NCBI RefSeq assembly: GCF_003479605.1
Contig: NZ_QUHR01000009.1
Location: 52,164 to 116,163 of the forward strand
Direction: 5' to 3'
Source: Roseburia sp. AF12-17LB
Lineage (GTDB): Bacteria; Bacillota; Clostridia; Lachnospirales; Lachnospiraceae
Length of the DNA: 64,000 nt
Both the position numbers and the translations under genes were made by a program. The notes beneath the pieces were generated by a model. It saw only the letters and a program-made list of their open reading frames with translations. It was not told the origin of the DNA and made no database searches. This document shows, one piece after another, positions 17,913-26,807 of the stretch. Position 1 is the first letter of the stretch, and each line of letters opens with the position of its first letter.

Positions 17913-18785
17913 ATGCAGGAATTTAAACCATTTAAAGAAGGAAAAGTAAGAGAAGTATATGATAATGGAGAAAGCCTTATCATTGTTGCAACAGACAGAA
18001 TTTCAGCGTTTGACCATATTTTAAAGAATAAGGTTACCAATAAGGGCGCAATTCTGACACAGATGTCCAGATTCTGGTTCGATTTTACAAAGGATATCGT
18101 GCCAAACCATATGCTTTCCGTTGATGTAAAAGATATGCCGGAATTTTTCCAGAATGAGAAATATGATGGCAACAGCATGATGTGCAAGAAACTGGAAATG
18201 ATTCCAATCGAATGTATCGTTCGTGGATATATTACCGGAAGTGGCTGGGCAAGCTACAAAGAGAACGGAACCGTCTGCGGAATCAAATTACCGGAAGGAC
18301 TTGTAGAATCCGATAAATTACCTGAGCCGATTTACACACCAAGTACCAAAGCTGAGATTGGTGACCATGACGAGAATATTTCTTTTGAACAGAGTATTGA
18401 CGTATTAGAGAAAGCATTCCCGGGCAAGGGTGCTGAGTACGCAGAAAAGATTAAAGAATATACCATCGCACTTTACAAGAAATGTGCAGAATACGCATTA
18501 AGCAAAGGAATCATCATTGCAGATACCAAGTTTGAATTTGGTCTCGATGAGAATGGAAATGTAGTTTTAGGTGATGAGATGCTGACACCGGACAGCTCCC
18601 GTTTCTGGCCATTAGAAGGATATAAACCGGGACAGGGACAGCCTTCTTATGACAAACAGTTTGTAAGAGACTGGTTAAAAGCAAATCCAGACAGTGATTA
18701 TCTCCTTCCGGATGAAGTAATTAAGAAGACAATTGAGAAATACGAAGAAGCATTTGAATTACTGACCGGTAAGAAATTTGCTTAA
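17913..18785 (+). CDS. purC: SAICAR synthase (phosphoribosylaminoimidazole-succinocarboxamide synthase)
   Basis: ATP-dependent joining of aspartate to CAIR in purine synthesis. The start is set at ATG 17913 (MQEFKPFKEGKVREVYDNGE) with TGGAGG 11 bases upstream; 290 residues, the longer clostridial/yeast-like type. KEGKVREVYD begins the fold, ATDRISAFDHIL is the ATP/substrate loop, IECIVRGYITGSGWASY the first PurC signature and IADTKFEFGLDENG the second. It is followed 21 bases on by purF; purB lies after a 200-base gap. Confidence 0.97.
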   Translation: MQEFKPFKEGKVREVYDNGESLIIVATDRISAFDHILKNKVTNKGAILTQMSRFWFDFTKDIVPNHMLSVDVKDMPEFFQNEKYDGNSMMCKKLEMIPIECIVRGYITGSGWASYKENGTVCGIKLPEGLVESDKLPEPIYTPSTKAEIGDHDENISFEQSIDVLEKAFPGKGAEYAEKIKEYTIALYKKCAEYALSKGIIIADTKFEFGLDENGNVVLGDEMLTPDSSRFWPLEGYKPGQGQPSYDKQFVRDWLKANPDSDYLLPDEVIKKTIEKYEEAFELLTGKKFA

Positions 18786-18806
18786 AAATATAGTCAGGAG
18801 AACCCT

Positions 18807-20252
18807 ATGAATAACAATGAATTAAAGGAAAGCCCATGGGACGGCCTGCATGAAGAATGTGGAGTCTTCGGCATGTATGATTTTGACGGAAATGATGTGG
18901 CTTCCAGTATTTATTATGGTCTGTTTGCATTACAGCACAGAGGACAGGAGAGCTGTGGTATTGCAGTAAGTGAGACAAACGGACCGAAGGGAAAAGTTAC
19001 TTCCTATAAAGATATGGGACTGGTAAACGAAGTATTTACCGGAAAACAGTTAGAAGCAATGAAAGGTGATATCGGAGTCGGTCATGTCCGCTATTCCACT
19101 GCAGGTTCTTCCACCCGTGAGAATGCACAGCCGCTGGTATTGAATTATGTAAAAGGTACGCTGGCATTGGCACACAACGGAAACCTCATCAATGCGAAGG
19201 AGCTTCGCAAAGATTTGGAATATACCGGAGCAATTTTCCAGACCACCATTGATTCTGAGGTAATTGCTTACCACATTGCAAGAGAGCGTCTGAATTCCAA
19301 GACAGCCGAGGAAGCAGTACGCAGAGCCTGCCAGAAGTTAAAAGGAGCTTATGCTTTGGTTGTAGCCAGCCCTCGTAAGCTGATTGGCGCAAGAGACCCA
19401 TATGGCTTCAAACCCCTTGTAATCGGAAAACGTGACAATGCTTATATCATTACTTCTGAGACCTGTGCCTTGGAGACCATTGATGCAGAGTATGTCAGAG
19501 ACGTATTGCCGGGAGAAGTGGTAACAATTTCACCGGAAGGCGGCATTCAGTCTGATATGACCATGTGTCTTCCAAAAGAACAGGAAGCACGTTGTATTTT
19601 TGAATACATATATTTTGCGAGACCGGACAGCCATATTGACGGGGTCAGCGTTTATGCATCCCGTATCCAGGCAGGACGTTTCCTTGCAATGGATTCACCG
19701 GTAGATGCAGACCTGGTAGTAGGAGTACCGGAGTCCGGAAATGCAGCAGCTCAGGGTTATGCCCTGCAGTCCGGAATTCCATATGGAACTGCTTTTGTAA
19801 AAAATGGTTATGTGGGACGAACCTTCATCAAACCAAAGCAGAGCAGCAGAGAATCCAGCGTAAGAGTAAAATTAAATGTACTGGCAGAATCAGTCCGTGG
19901 CAAGCGTGTCATTATGATTGACGATTCCATCGTGCGTGGAACCACATCTGACCGTATTGTAAATATGTTAAAAGAAGCCGGTGCCACAGAAGTGCATGTA
20001 AGAATCAGTTCCCCGCCATTCTTATGGCCATGTTACTTTGGAACCGATATTCCGGAGCGGGAACAGTTGATTGCCTATAACAGAACCATCGAAGATATCC
20101 GGAAAATAATCGGTGCAGATTCTTTGGGATACTTAAAGATAGAGCGTCTGGAGCAGCTGGTAGGAGGACTTCCAATCTGTAAAGGATGCTTTACCGGAAA
20201 ATATCCGATGGAGCCGCCAAAAGAGGATATCCGTGGCGAATATGAGCGATAA
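18807..20252 (+). CDS. purF: Amidophosphoribosyltransferase
   Basis: Commits PRPP to purine synthesis using ammonia from glutamine. 481 residues, normal. A 17-residue propeptide precedes the catalytic Cys18 (LHEECGVFGMYDFDG), as in Bacillus-type enzymes. GQESCGIAVSE, HVRYSTAGSS and HNGNLINAKELR form the glutaminase site, and IMIDDSIVRGTTSDRI near residue 375 is the PRPP loop. Cys at CIFEYIYFARPDS and PICKGCFTG fit the structural [4Fe-4S] cluster of Bacillus-type PurF, making it oxygen-sensitive. AGGAGA precedes the ATG. Confidence 0.97.
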   Translation: MNNNELKESPWDGLHEECGVFGMYDFDGNDVASSIYYGLFALQHRGQESCGIAVSETNGPKGKVTSYKDMGLVNEVFTGKQLEAMKGDIGVGHVRYSTAGSSTRENAQPLVLNYVKGTLALAHNGNLINAKELRKDLEYTGAIFQTTIDSEVIAYHIARERLNSKTAEEAVRRACQKLKGAYALVVASPRKLIGARDPYGFKPLVIGKRDNAYIITSETCALETIDAEYVRDVLPGEVVTISPEGGIQSDMTMCLPKEQEARCIFEYIYFARPDSHIDGVSVYASRIQAGRFLAMDSPVDADLVVGVPESGNAAAQGYALQSGIPYGTAFVKNGYVGRTFIKPKQSSRESSVRVKLNVLAESVRGKRVIMIDDSIVRGTTSDRIVNMLKEAGATEVHVRISSPPFLWPCYFGTDIPEREQLIAYNRTIEDIRKIIGADSLGYLKIERLEQLVGGLPICKGCFTGKYPMEPPKEDIRGEYER

Positions 20253-20271
20253 GCAGACTGACACAGCGGCT

Positions 20272-20333
20272 AATCCTTATAACCGTACCGGCTGTCATGC
20301 TTGCATGAACCAGCCGGTATGGTTGTAAGGATT
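20272..20333. other. 23-bp near-perfect hairpin between purF and purB
   Basis: Arms 20272-20294 and 20311-20333 pair at 21 of 23 positions and the loop holds a second palindrome, TCATGCTTGCATGA. No T-run follows, so a simple terminator is unlikely. Further small hairpins follow (GTGCACGAAGGTGCA; GGAAGCGAAGCTTCC at 20362-20377) and a GAGTGGAGC motif occurs twice before the purB ribosome site. Confidence 0.6.
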
Positions 20334-20450
20334 GTACGGTGCACGAAGGTGCAACGGACAACGAGGAAGCGAAGCTTCCGAGTGGAGCGAAACTTTTGAG
20401 TGGAGCTGAGTCTGAAATTATGAATATAAAAAATAAAAAGGAGCACACAT

Positions 20451-21884
20451 ATGAGTACCGATAGATATAACAGCCCATTATCAGAGCGTTATGCCAGCAA
20501 AGAAATGCAGTACATCTTTTCCCCGGATATGAAATTCCGTACCTGGAGAAGACTTTGGATTGCACTGGCAGAAACCGAGAAAGAACTTGGACTTGATATT
20601 ACACAGGAACAGATTGATGAATTAAAGGCACACAAGGATGACATCAACTATGATGTGGCAAAGGCAAGAGAAAAAGAAGTCCGTCATGATGTTATGTCCC
20701 ATGTATATGCTTATGGTGTACAGTGTCCGAAAGCAAAAGGAATCATCCATTTAGGAGCAACCTCCTGCTACGTTGGAGATAATACCGATATCATTATTAT
20801 GTCAGAGGCATTAAAACTGGTTCGTAAGAAATTAGTAAATGTCATTGCAGAACTGGCAAAATTTGCAGATAAATATAAGAATCAGCCGACACTGGCATTT
20901 ACCCATTTCCAGCCGGCACAGCCAACTACCGTTGGAAAACGTGCAACACTGTGGTGCCAGGAATTTATTATGGATTTGGAAGACTTAGATTATGTATTAG
21001 GCAGCCTGAAACTTTTAGGTTCCAAGGGAACCACAGGAACACAGGCAAGCTTTCAGGAGCTTTTTGACGGAGATCAGGAAACCATCGATAAGATTGATCC
21101 GATGATTGCACAGAAAATGGGCTTCAAGGAGTGCTATGCAGTATCCGGACAGACTTATTCCAGAAAAGTAGATACCAGAGTTGCCAACATTTTAGCAGGC
21201 ATCGCAGCAAGTGCACATAAGATGTCCAATGACATCCGTCTTCTGCAGCACCTGAAAGAAGTGGAAGAACCGTTTGAGAAGAGCCAGATTGGTTCCTCTG
21301 CAATGGCATATAAGAGAAATCCAATGCGTAGTGAACGTATTGCATCCCTTTCCCGCTATGTCATGATTGATGCATTAAACCCGGCAATTACATCCGCAAC
21401 CCAGTGGTTTGAGAGAACTCTTGATGACTCTGCAAACAAGCGTCTTTCCATTCCGGAAGGCTTCCTTGCGATCGACGGAATCTTAGACCTTTGCTTAAAT
21501 GTAGTAGACGGACTTGTTGTATATGAAAAAGTTATTTACAAACATATGATGAGCGAGCTTCCATTTATGGCAACCGAAAATATTATGATGGATGCTGTAA
21601 AAGCTGGTGGTGACCGTCAGGAATTACATGAGAAGATTCGTGTACTTTCCATGGAAGCAGGCAAAAATGTAAAACAGGAGGGTAAAGAGAACAACCTTCT
21701 TGAGCTGATTGCAGCAGAACCTGCATTCCATACAACCTTAGAAGAGCTGAAGCAGAATATGGACCCTGCAAAATATGTAGGAAGAGCACCAATTCAGGTA
21801 GATGCCTTCTTAAAGAATGTGGTACAGCCGATTTTGGATGACAACAAAGAGATTCTTGGTATGACAGCCGAGATTAACGTATAA
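20451..21884 (+). CDS. purB: Adenylosuccinate lyase
   Basis: Two steps of purine synthesis: SAICAR to AICAR and adenylosuccinate to AMP. 477 residues of the fumarase/aspartase fold. SPLSERYASKEM is the N-terminus, LGATSCYVGDNTD and TLAFTHFQPAQPTTVGKR hold the general acid/base side and GSSAMAYKRNPMRSERI the signature loop near residue 283. The ribosome site AAGGAG is 8 bases upstream. No terminator was seen after it; the next 500 bases are degraded mobile DNA. Confidence 0.97.
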   Translation: MSTDRYNSPLSERYASKEMQYIFSPDMKFRTWRRLWIALAETEKELGLDITQEQIDELKAHKDDINYDVAKAREKEVRHDVMSHVYAYGVQCPKAKGIIHLGATSCYVGDNTDIIIMSEALKLVRKKLVNVIAELAKFADKYKNQPTLAFTHFQPAQPTTVGKRATLWCQEFIMDLEDLDYVLGSLKLLGSKGTTGTQASFQELFDGDQETIDKIDPMIAQKMGFKECYAVSGQTYSRKVDTRVANILAGIAASAHKMSNDIRLLQHLKEVEEPFEKSQIGSSAMAYKRNPMRSERIASLSRYVMIDALNPAITSATQWFERTLDDSANKRLSIPEGFLAIDGILDLCLNVVDGLVVYEKVIYKHMMSELPFMATENIMMDAVKAGGDRQELHEKIRVLSMEAGKNVKQEGKENNLLELIAAEPAFHTTLEELKQNMDPAKYVGRAPIQVDAFLKNVVQPILDDNKEILGMTAEINV

Positions 21885-22014
21885 TCGAAAGCATATCATA
21901 GCAATAAAGATAATATTTCAAGAACGCACATATCAAAAAAGCCCATTTTTGTTAAGCTTTCAAGGAAAAATATTAATACAAGAAGTTTTGGAAAGTTGTC
22001 AGGTGTGCTGGAAT

Positions 22015-22227
22015 TTACATCAAATGCAACAAATATATTGATATGTATAGGACATTTTTCAGTAGTGATACTGAAGAATGTTCTTTCTTTGTTAACTCTT
22101 TATTAATCGCATCTACAAACTTCTTAATATCAAAGAGAATATAGGCTTCCTCGGTGAGTGTCACAGCACAGGAATGTTTCACGATTTTTTTGATAATCAT
22201 CTGATTCACATCAGCTACTGTTAACAT
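22015..22227 (-). pseudogene. Probable C-terminal remnant of a tyrosine integrase
   Basis: A short minus-strand frame reads NQMIIKKIVKHSCAV, then TLTEEAYILFDIKKFVDAIN. This resembles the last 40 residues of phage/ICE tyrosine recombinases, where a G-H-S/T motif is followed by TE-x-Y with the catalytic Tyr and then a helix ending LVDAIN. Here the Gly is Lys and there is no upstream catalytic domain, so it is a remnant at best. It fits the relaxase relic next door. The match is by eye and short. Confidence 0.4.
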
Positions 22228-22381
22228 AGATATGAGGATGTGTCAGCAGCAGTGTGGAGTGCGGTTAATTTTTAATTGTTCAACTAATAGTTTAAAATAG
22301 CTAGGGGTTATCATCTATGGCAGAGCCAAGATGACAAATGAACTGCTTCGATAGAAATATAGTACAGATAAGGAGATACAA

Positions 22382-23160
22382 ATGGAAGATATTTCATATA
22401 CAGTTCATGTCAGTAATAAGAAAAGTGATATTACATCGAAAATTAAGCTGGCTACAGTTACAAAGCATACTCTGAGAAAATATAGGCCATCAGATTACAG
22501 CAAAGATAATATATTTATTATTTACGGAATATCAAATCTGATGGATAATGTAAAGACAGGATATCACAAAGAAGTAGATGAGGCATTAGAAGAATATAAT
22601 AAAAAGCAGATACGATTAGAACGTCGGATAGATGATTATTTTGAACATGTAGTTGGCTAGAAACAGGGTATGGCAGTTAGAGATAATCATTCAGATAGGC
22701 AATAGGGAGTTTTGGAAATAATATGATGATATGAAGCCATATATAAAGCTTATCATACGAGATAATATTGGGAGAACTTATAAAGAGACTTCCGCAATTT
22801 GTAGTTGTAAATGTAGTGGTTCATCTTGATGAGGATAGCCCGCATATATAATGGGGGAGTTCCTGTGGCAGATGGTTACAAAAAGGGACTTCGTAAACAG
22901 GTGTCAAAGAGAGATGTATTTACTAAAAAAGTTCTGTTACGCGTGCCGCAGGATGAGCTAAGGAAGGTTGCTAATAAAGTGGTCAATGATTGGGCTGGAG
23001 AACAGATAAAGGGAAAGTCAAAAAGATGCAATCGTGCTCTGACAGTTGTGGAATCTAAGGTGGCTTAGGAGACAGGACATTTGGAGAAGATACAGGAACA
23101 GGTGCATGGTGTGGATATTGAGTTGAGTGCTTCGCAAATTGCTTATAAAGAATTGTAGCG
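22382..23160 (+). pseudogene. Degraded MobV (Mob/Pre-type) relaxase
   Basis: Pieces of one relaxase are spread over several frames. The first piece (22382-22660, 92 residues) ends EALEEYNKKQIRLERRIDDY. After stops and frame changes the frame at about 22771-22857 reads FVVVNVVVHLDEDSPHI, the metal-binding HLDEDSPH motif of Mob/Pre relaxases, and is cut by TAA. A third piece (22858-23068) reads GVPVADGYKKGLRKQVSKRD and continues to a stop. The intact family is a single DNA-nicking protein used to move plasmids and small transposons, so this gene is dead. GC is lower than in the flanking pur genes. Confidence 0.7.
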
Positions 23161-23190
23161 GAGCAGAAGAGGTTGTGGGTGGAGTATGAT

Positions 23191-23204
23191 AGAACTTGCG
23201 TTCG
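23191..23204 (+). promoter_or_regulatory. Orphan LexA-type (SOS) box
   Basis: AGAACTTGCGTTCG matches the Firmicute LexA/DinR pattern GAAC-N4-GTTC, and TATAAT (23220-23225 region) follows as a possible -10. No intact SOS gene comes after it; the next 230 bases are non-coding. Confidence 0.4.
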
Positions 23205-23458
23205 AACACTGCCGGTGGTATAATATAGGGAGTCAAACACAAGTTCCGTTGCGATTATTCGATATATCAAATATAATATAAAAGTTAAATTAAGAGGCAT
23301 ATAAGATAGCAATTTAAGCTGTGAAAAATGGATATTTGGCAAAGAATGATACAAATCTTGTGTTTGGAAAACAGAATAGATGTAGTATTTACATTTGATG
23401 GAATCAAACAGTATCAGATAATGTAGAAAATCTAAGAAATAGAAAAGGGAGATATGAA

Positions 23459-24343
23459 ATGTTTGAAAAGCTTATAAAAGAAATTAAAGAACTTTCTACA
23501 GTAGATTTTAAGGAAGCAACTGAGAAAATAAGAAAATATATTGATGAAATATCAGAGAAAGATTTCAAAGAAATCGTAAAGCAGATAGGAACTATTCCTG
23601 AAAACATTGAACATGATTCTACAGAAGAAAAATTATATTCAAAGGCTTCGGATATAGTTTTAGCAAGATGTTTTAGATTGTTAGGATTGGCATCGAGAGC
23701 TTTGGATGAAAGAGCAGATAGTGCAGATATATTGGCAGAAAGTATTTCGGGATATAAATATAGTTTAGTTGCGGATGCAAAATGTTTTAGATTGAGTAGA
23801 ACGGCAAAGAATCAGAAAGACTTTAAAGTTAGTAACTTGAGTGATTGGCGTGGCTCGGAGAATGAGTATGCTGTTTTGGTGGCACCATATTTTCAATATC
23901 CACAATCTACTAGTCAAATATATTCAAAAGCTCTCGATAATAATGTATGTTTGTTGGCTTGGGAGCATATATCTATTTTACTTGAAGAAAATGTGAAAGA
24001 AACAGAATCATTATCTTTGGAATCGTTATGGAATGCCTCCCAAATGATAGCAAGAGATAAATCATTAAGTTTCGCTAACGCTAAATGTTGTTTTTTGCCC
24101 AAAATGGATGTTTATGTTGCAAAGAAAATAGGTTTGCCAGAAGCACAGTATAGAAGTATGCTAAATGATTACAAAAGATTAATTAAGTATAGGGGAAAAA
24201 CAGAAATAGCATATTGGACTGGTTGCATAGAGGAAATAAGGAAATATACCAAAGAAAAAGCAATAGAAGAATTGATTAAGGCAAAGAAGTTACAGGAAAA
24301 AATAAATGTTATTTCGCAGTATATAGATAAATTAAACAGGTAG
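23459..24343 (+). CDS. hindIIIR: HindIII-type type II restriction endonuclease
   Basis: 294-residue protein closely similar along its length to R.HindIII, which cuts A/AGCTT. The catalytic PD-(D/E)XK strand is in SLVADAKCFRLSRTAKNQKD with Asp106 and Lys108, corresponding to Asp108/Lys110 of HindIII. STEEKLYSKASDIVLAR upstream and APYFQYPQSTSQIYSKALD and LLAWEHISILLEENV downstream also align with the known enzyme as I recall it. The start ATG 23459 has AAAGGGAG before it. The gene is AT-rich, lies in a mobile-DNA remnant and overlaps the ribosome site of its methylase. Recognition of AAGCTT is inferred from similarity. Confidence 0.93.
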   Translation: MFEKLIKEIKELSTVDFKEATEKIRKYIDEISEKDFKEIVKQIGTIPENIEHDSTEEKLYSKASDIVLARCFRLLGLASRALDERADSADILAESISGYKYSLVADAKCFRLSRTAKNQKDFKVSNLSDWRGSENEYAVLVAPYFQYPQSTSQIYSKALDNNVCLLAWEHISILLEENVKETESLSLESLWNASQMIARDKSLSFANAKCCFLPKMDVYVAKKIGLPEAQYRSMLNDYKRLIKYRGKTEIAYWTGCIEEIRKYTKEKAIEELIKAKKLQEKINVISQYIDKLNR

Positions 24344-24353
24344 GTGAATATTG

Positions 24354-25256
24354 ATGGGCAGAGTTGAATTGGGAGATTCAATACAATTAATAAAGAGTGT
24401 AGATACAGAATCTGTGCATTTGATATTGTCTGATATTCCATATGGAATAAATTATGATAAATGGGATGTTATACATAATAATACCAATAGTTCGCTATTG
24501 GGAAAAAGCCCAGCTCAAGAAAAAAGCGGAACAATTTTTAAGACTAGAGGCAAACCATTAAATGGATGGGCTCAATCAGATAAGAATATCCCAATTGAAT
24601 ATTATCAATGGTGCTCATCATGGGCAGAAGATTGGTTGAGAGTATTAAAACCAGGTGCAAGTTGTTTTATATTTGCAGGACGGAGAATGGCTCATAGATG
24701 TATTTGTGCAATGGAAGATGCGGGTTTTATTTTTAAAGACATGATTGCGTGGGAGAAGGACTCAGCGGCATACAGAGCACAGAGAGTTAGTTGTGTTTTT
24801 GATAGAAGAAATGATGAACAGAACAGTTTGGCGTGGGAAGGGTGGAAGATAGGAAATCTTCGTCCGCTATTTGAACCAATACTTTGGTTTATGAAACCTT
24901 ATCCACAGGGAACTACTTTGACAGATAACATCACTAAATATGAAGTCGGTGCTTTTAATGAAAATAAGTTAAAAGAATTAACTACTTTGAATGAAGGTAT
25001 TGAAGTATGTTCTAATATCTTAAAAGTAAAGACTCAAAAAACTGATAGAGGATTGCATCCGACACAAAAAGCTGTGGAATTAATGGAAATACTTATTTCG
25101 TTAGTTACTAAAGAAGGGCAGACAGTATTAGATCCGTTTTGTGGATGTGGTACAACTTTAGTCGCTGCAAAAAGGCTAAAAAGAGAATATATCGGTTTTG
25201 AGATAAATGAGGAATATTATAACAATATATTACTAAGGATGGATGATAATGAATAA
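24354..25256 (+). CDS. hindIIIM: HindIII-type adenine-N6 DNA methyltransferase
   Basis: 300-residue methylase that would protect AAGCTT sites from the nuclease just upstream. Motif IV comes first as ILSDIPYGINYDKWDV (a DIPY variant of DPPY), and the SAM-binding motif I follows at the C-terminus as LDPFCGCGTTLVAAKRLKRE, the beta-class order, with GLHPTQKAVELME (motif X) between. NNTNSSLLGKSPAQEKSG and RGKPLNGWAQSDK are also seen in M.HindIII. The start is set at ATG 24354 because AGGTG lies 7 bases before it; the ribosome site overlaps the end of the nuclease gene, so the order is nuclease first, methylase second. Confidence 0.93.
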   Translation: MGRVELGDSIQLIKSVDTESVHLILSDIPYGINYDKWDVIHNNTNSSLLGKSPAQEKSGTIFKTRGKPLNGWAQSDKNIPIEYYQWCSSWAEDWLRVLKPGASCFIFAGRRMAHRCICAMEDAGFIFKDMIAWEKDSAAYRAQRVSCVFDRRNDEQNSLAWEGWKIGNLRPLFEPILWFMKPYPQGTTLTDNITKYEVGAFNENKLKELTTLNEGIEVCSNILKVKTQKTDRGLHPTQKAVELMEILISLVTKEGQTVLDPFCGCGTTLVAAKRLKREYIGFEINEEYYNNILLRMDDNE

Positions 25257-25404
25257 AATGCAGGTTGGGTTTTCCGAACCATTAAATGATGGAAATACAG
25301 AAAATACTACATTAGGATGCAGACATACAAATCCTGACATTTGCGGAAGTAATGGTATACCTGGAAAATGTGTTTTCATATCTGAAGATTGTATATGTGG
25401 ATAA
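25249..25404 (+). CDS. Small Cys-rich protein coupled to the HindIII-type methylase (51 aa)
   Basis: The ATG at 25249 overlaps the methylase stop by 8 bases (ATGAATAA), a typical coupling arrangement. The 51-residue product carries GCRHTNPDICGSNGIPGKC and FISEDCICG, that is C-x-H-x5-C-x8-C-x6-C-x-C, a spacing that suggests a small zinc-binding fold. I have an impression of similar small ORFs next to methylases but cannot confirm a family. It may be truncated at the C-terminus, because the sequence after it joins a different gene fragment. Confidence 0.5.
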   Translation: MNKMQVGFSEPLNDGNTENTTLGCRHTNPDICGSNGIPGKCVFISEDCICG

Positions 25405-25750
25405 TCCTATTATATTTATTGGTTATAATATTGGAGACGATAATATAAAACAAATACTAAAGACGATATTTATATATGTGGATCCTTCATCAGATGTTGC
25501 TGAAAAGGTTTGGTCACAGTTTTTGTTGGTAGAGTATGGAAAAGATTCTGATATAGAAGAAAATAATCAGATTTTGGAGTTTGTTGATAAAATTATGATT
25601 CAATCTTCTCAGTATTTACCTATCTATAGTTTCTCGTTAATTGCTCTGAAAATTAAAAGAATTGAGCAGTTGAAAAAGCAACCGAATGAAAAATTAAAAG
25701 CAATTTATGATTTGGTTAAGACAAGATATAAGGTCAGAAAATTCACTTGA
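25352..25750 (+). pseudogene. C-terminal fragment of a SIR2-like protein
   Basis: The frame from about 25385 reads IVYVDNPIIFIGYNIGDDNI and continues for about 115 residues. The FIGYNIGDDNIKQIL motif is typical of SIR2-like NADase/defence proteins just after the Rossmann core. The N-terminal NAD-binding part is absent, and the start overlaps the small Cys-rich ORF in another frame, so this is the tail of a lost gene. A defence role for the parent gene would fit the neighbouring restriction system but is inference. Confidence 0.5.
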
Positions 25751-25901
25751 TGATATCCTACAGATGACAACTATGCAATGACTTATAAAAACGAAGTCAT
25801 TGCATTGCATCATCACACACTTGCAATATGCAATCAAGAGCAAGTGCAGCGTATGATATTGTCAATATTGGTTTACACTTTATTCTCAAGAATGTTCGAC
25901 C

Positions 25902-26807
25902 TTATGCAGCCTCCTGTAGTGAAGCATAGTATTGCTGTCGCTTAACCATCGGAGGTACCCCTCCATTAGCAGAGCAAATCCTCCGGTTATTCCAATAGCT
26001 GATGAAGTATCTCCAGCTGAGGGTTTTTAACTGTTCTACAGTCATTGTGGTGGTGTCATAACGCCCATAAAGTAATTCCTCTTTGAAGCGTGCCCACATG
26101 CTTTCACATCTGGCATTGTCATGGCATCTGCCACCGGCACTGTTCATGCTCTGAAGAATACCATATTTATTGATTGCTTTACGATATAACTCGCTTGTGT
26201 ACTGTGTGCCTCTGTCACTGTGAAGAACAGCTCCACGAAGCATAGGATATGCCTTGTAAGCATTATCTAAAGTTTGCTCACAAAGGGTAGCCTTCATATT
26301 TGTATCCATAGCAAGCCCCAGCACTGCCAGATCGTAGCAGTCAAAGATAGCTGAAACATACAGTTTTCCATCGGAAGCTTTTATTTCGGTCATGTCTGTA
26401 ATACATTTTTCAAGAGGTTTTTGGGCTGAGAAATCTTGTTTGATTAAATTATCTGATTTACGGGCTTCTTTATCAGCTTTTGTAATGCCGTTGGGCTTGC
26501 GTTTCAGCTTATGATTAAGACCAAGTTCTTCCATGACACGATAAACAGTTCTTTCACCGGGAATGTGTACATCTTCAGGATGTTTTAGCTGTAATGCCTG
26601 ATACATACGGATTCTTCCATACGTGTCGTTGCATTCATCCTCACTATATATATCAATCATGGCATCTGCCAGTGCCTGATATTTCCAAGGAGCATCTTTT
26701 GTTTTTAGGTATTTGTTAAATGCCTGTCTGGAAACATGAAGCACTTTACAATAAAAAGAAATTTTGCCCTTAATCCTGCCGTCATCCGTTTTAATTGCAA
26801 TAAACAT
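25902..26807 (-). CDS. IS3-family transposase OrfB (DDE integrase core)
   Basis: 301-residue catalytic part. HTH_21-like region (YQALADAMIDIYSEDECNDTYGRIRMY) leads into the rve core: first Asp in CITDMTEIKASDGKLYVSAI, second in LHSDRGTQYTSELY, Glu in DNARCESMWARFKEELL, with the usual 35-residue spacing of the last two. The ATG shares one base with the orfA stop (TAATG). In active members it is made mostly as an OrfAB fusion by -1 slippage. The gene itself looks intact. Confidence 0.93.
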   Translation of the reverse strand: MFIAIKTDDGRIKGKISFYCKVLHVSRQAFNKYLKTKDAPWKYQALADAMIDIYSEDECNDTYGRIRMYQALQLKHPEDVHIPGERTVYRVMEELGLNHKLKRKPNGITKADKEARKSDNLIKQDFSAQKPLEKCITDMTEIKASDGKLYVSAIFDCYDLAVLGLAMDTNMKATLCEQTLDNAYKAYPMLRGAVLHSDRGTQYTSELYRKAINKYGILQSMNSAGGRCHDNARCESMWARFKEELLYGRYDTTTMTVEQLKTLSWRYFISYWNNRRICSANGGVPPMVKRQQYYASLQEAA

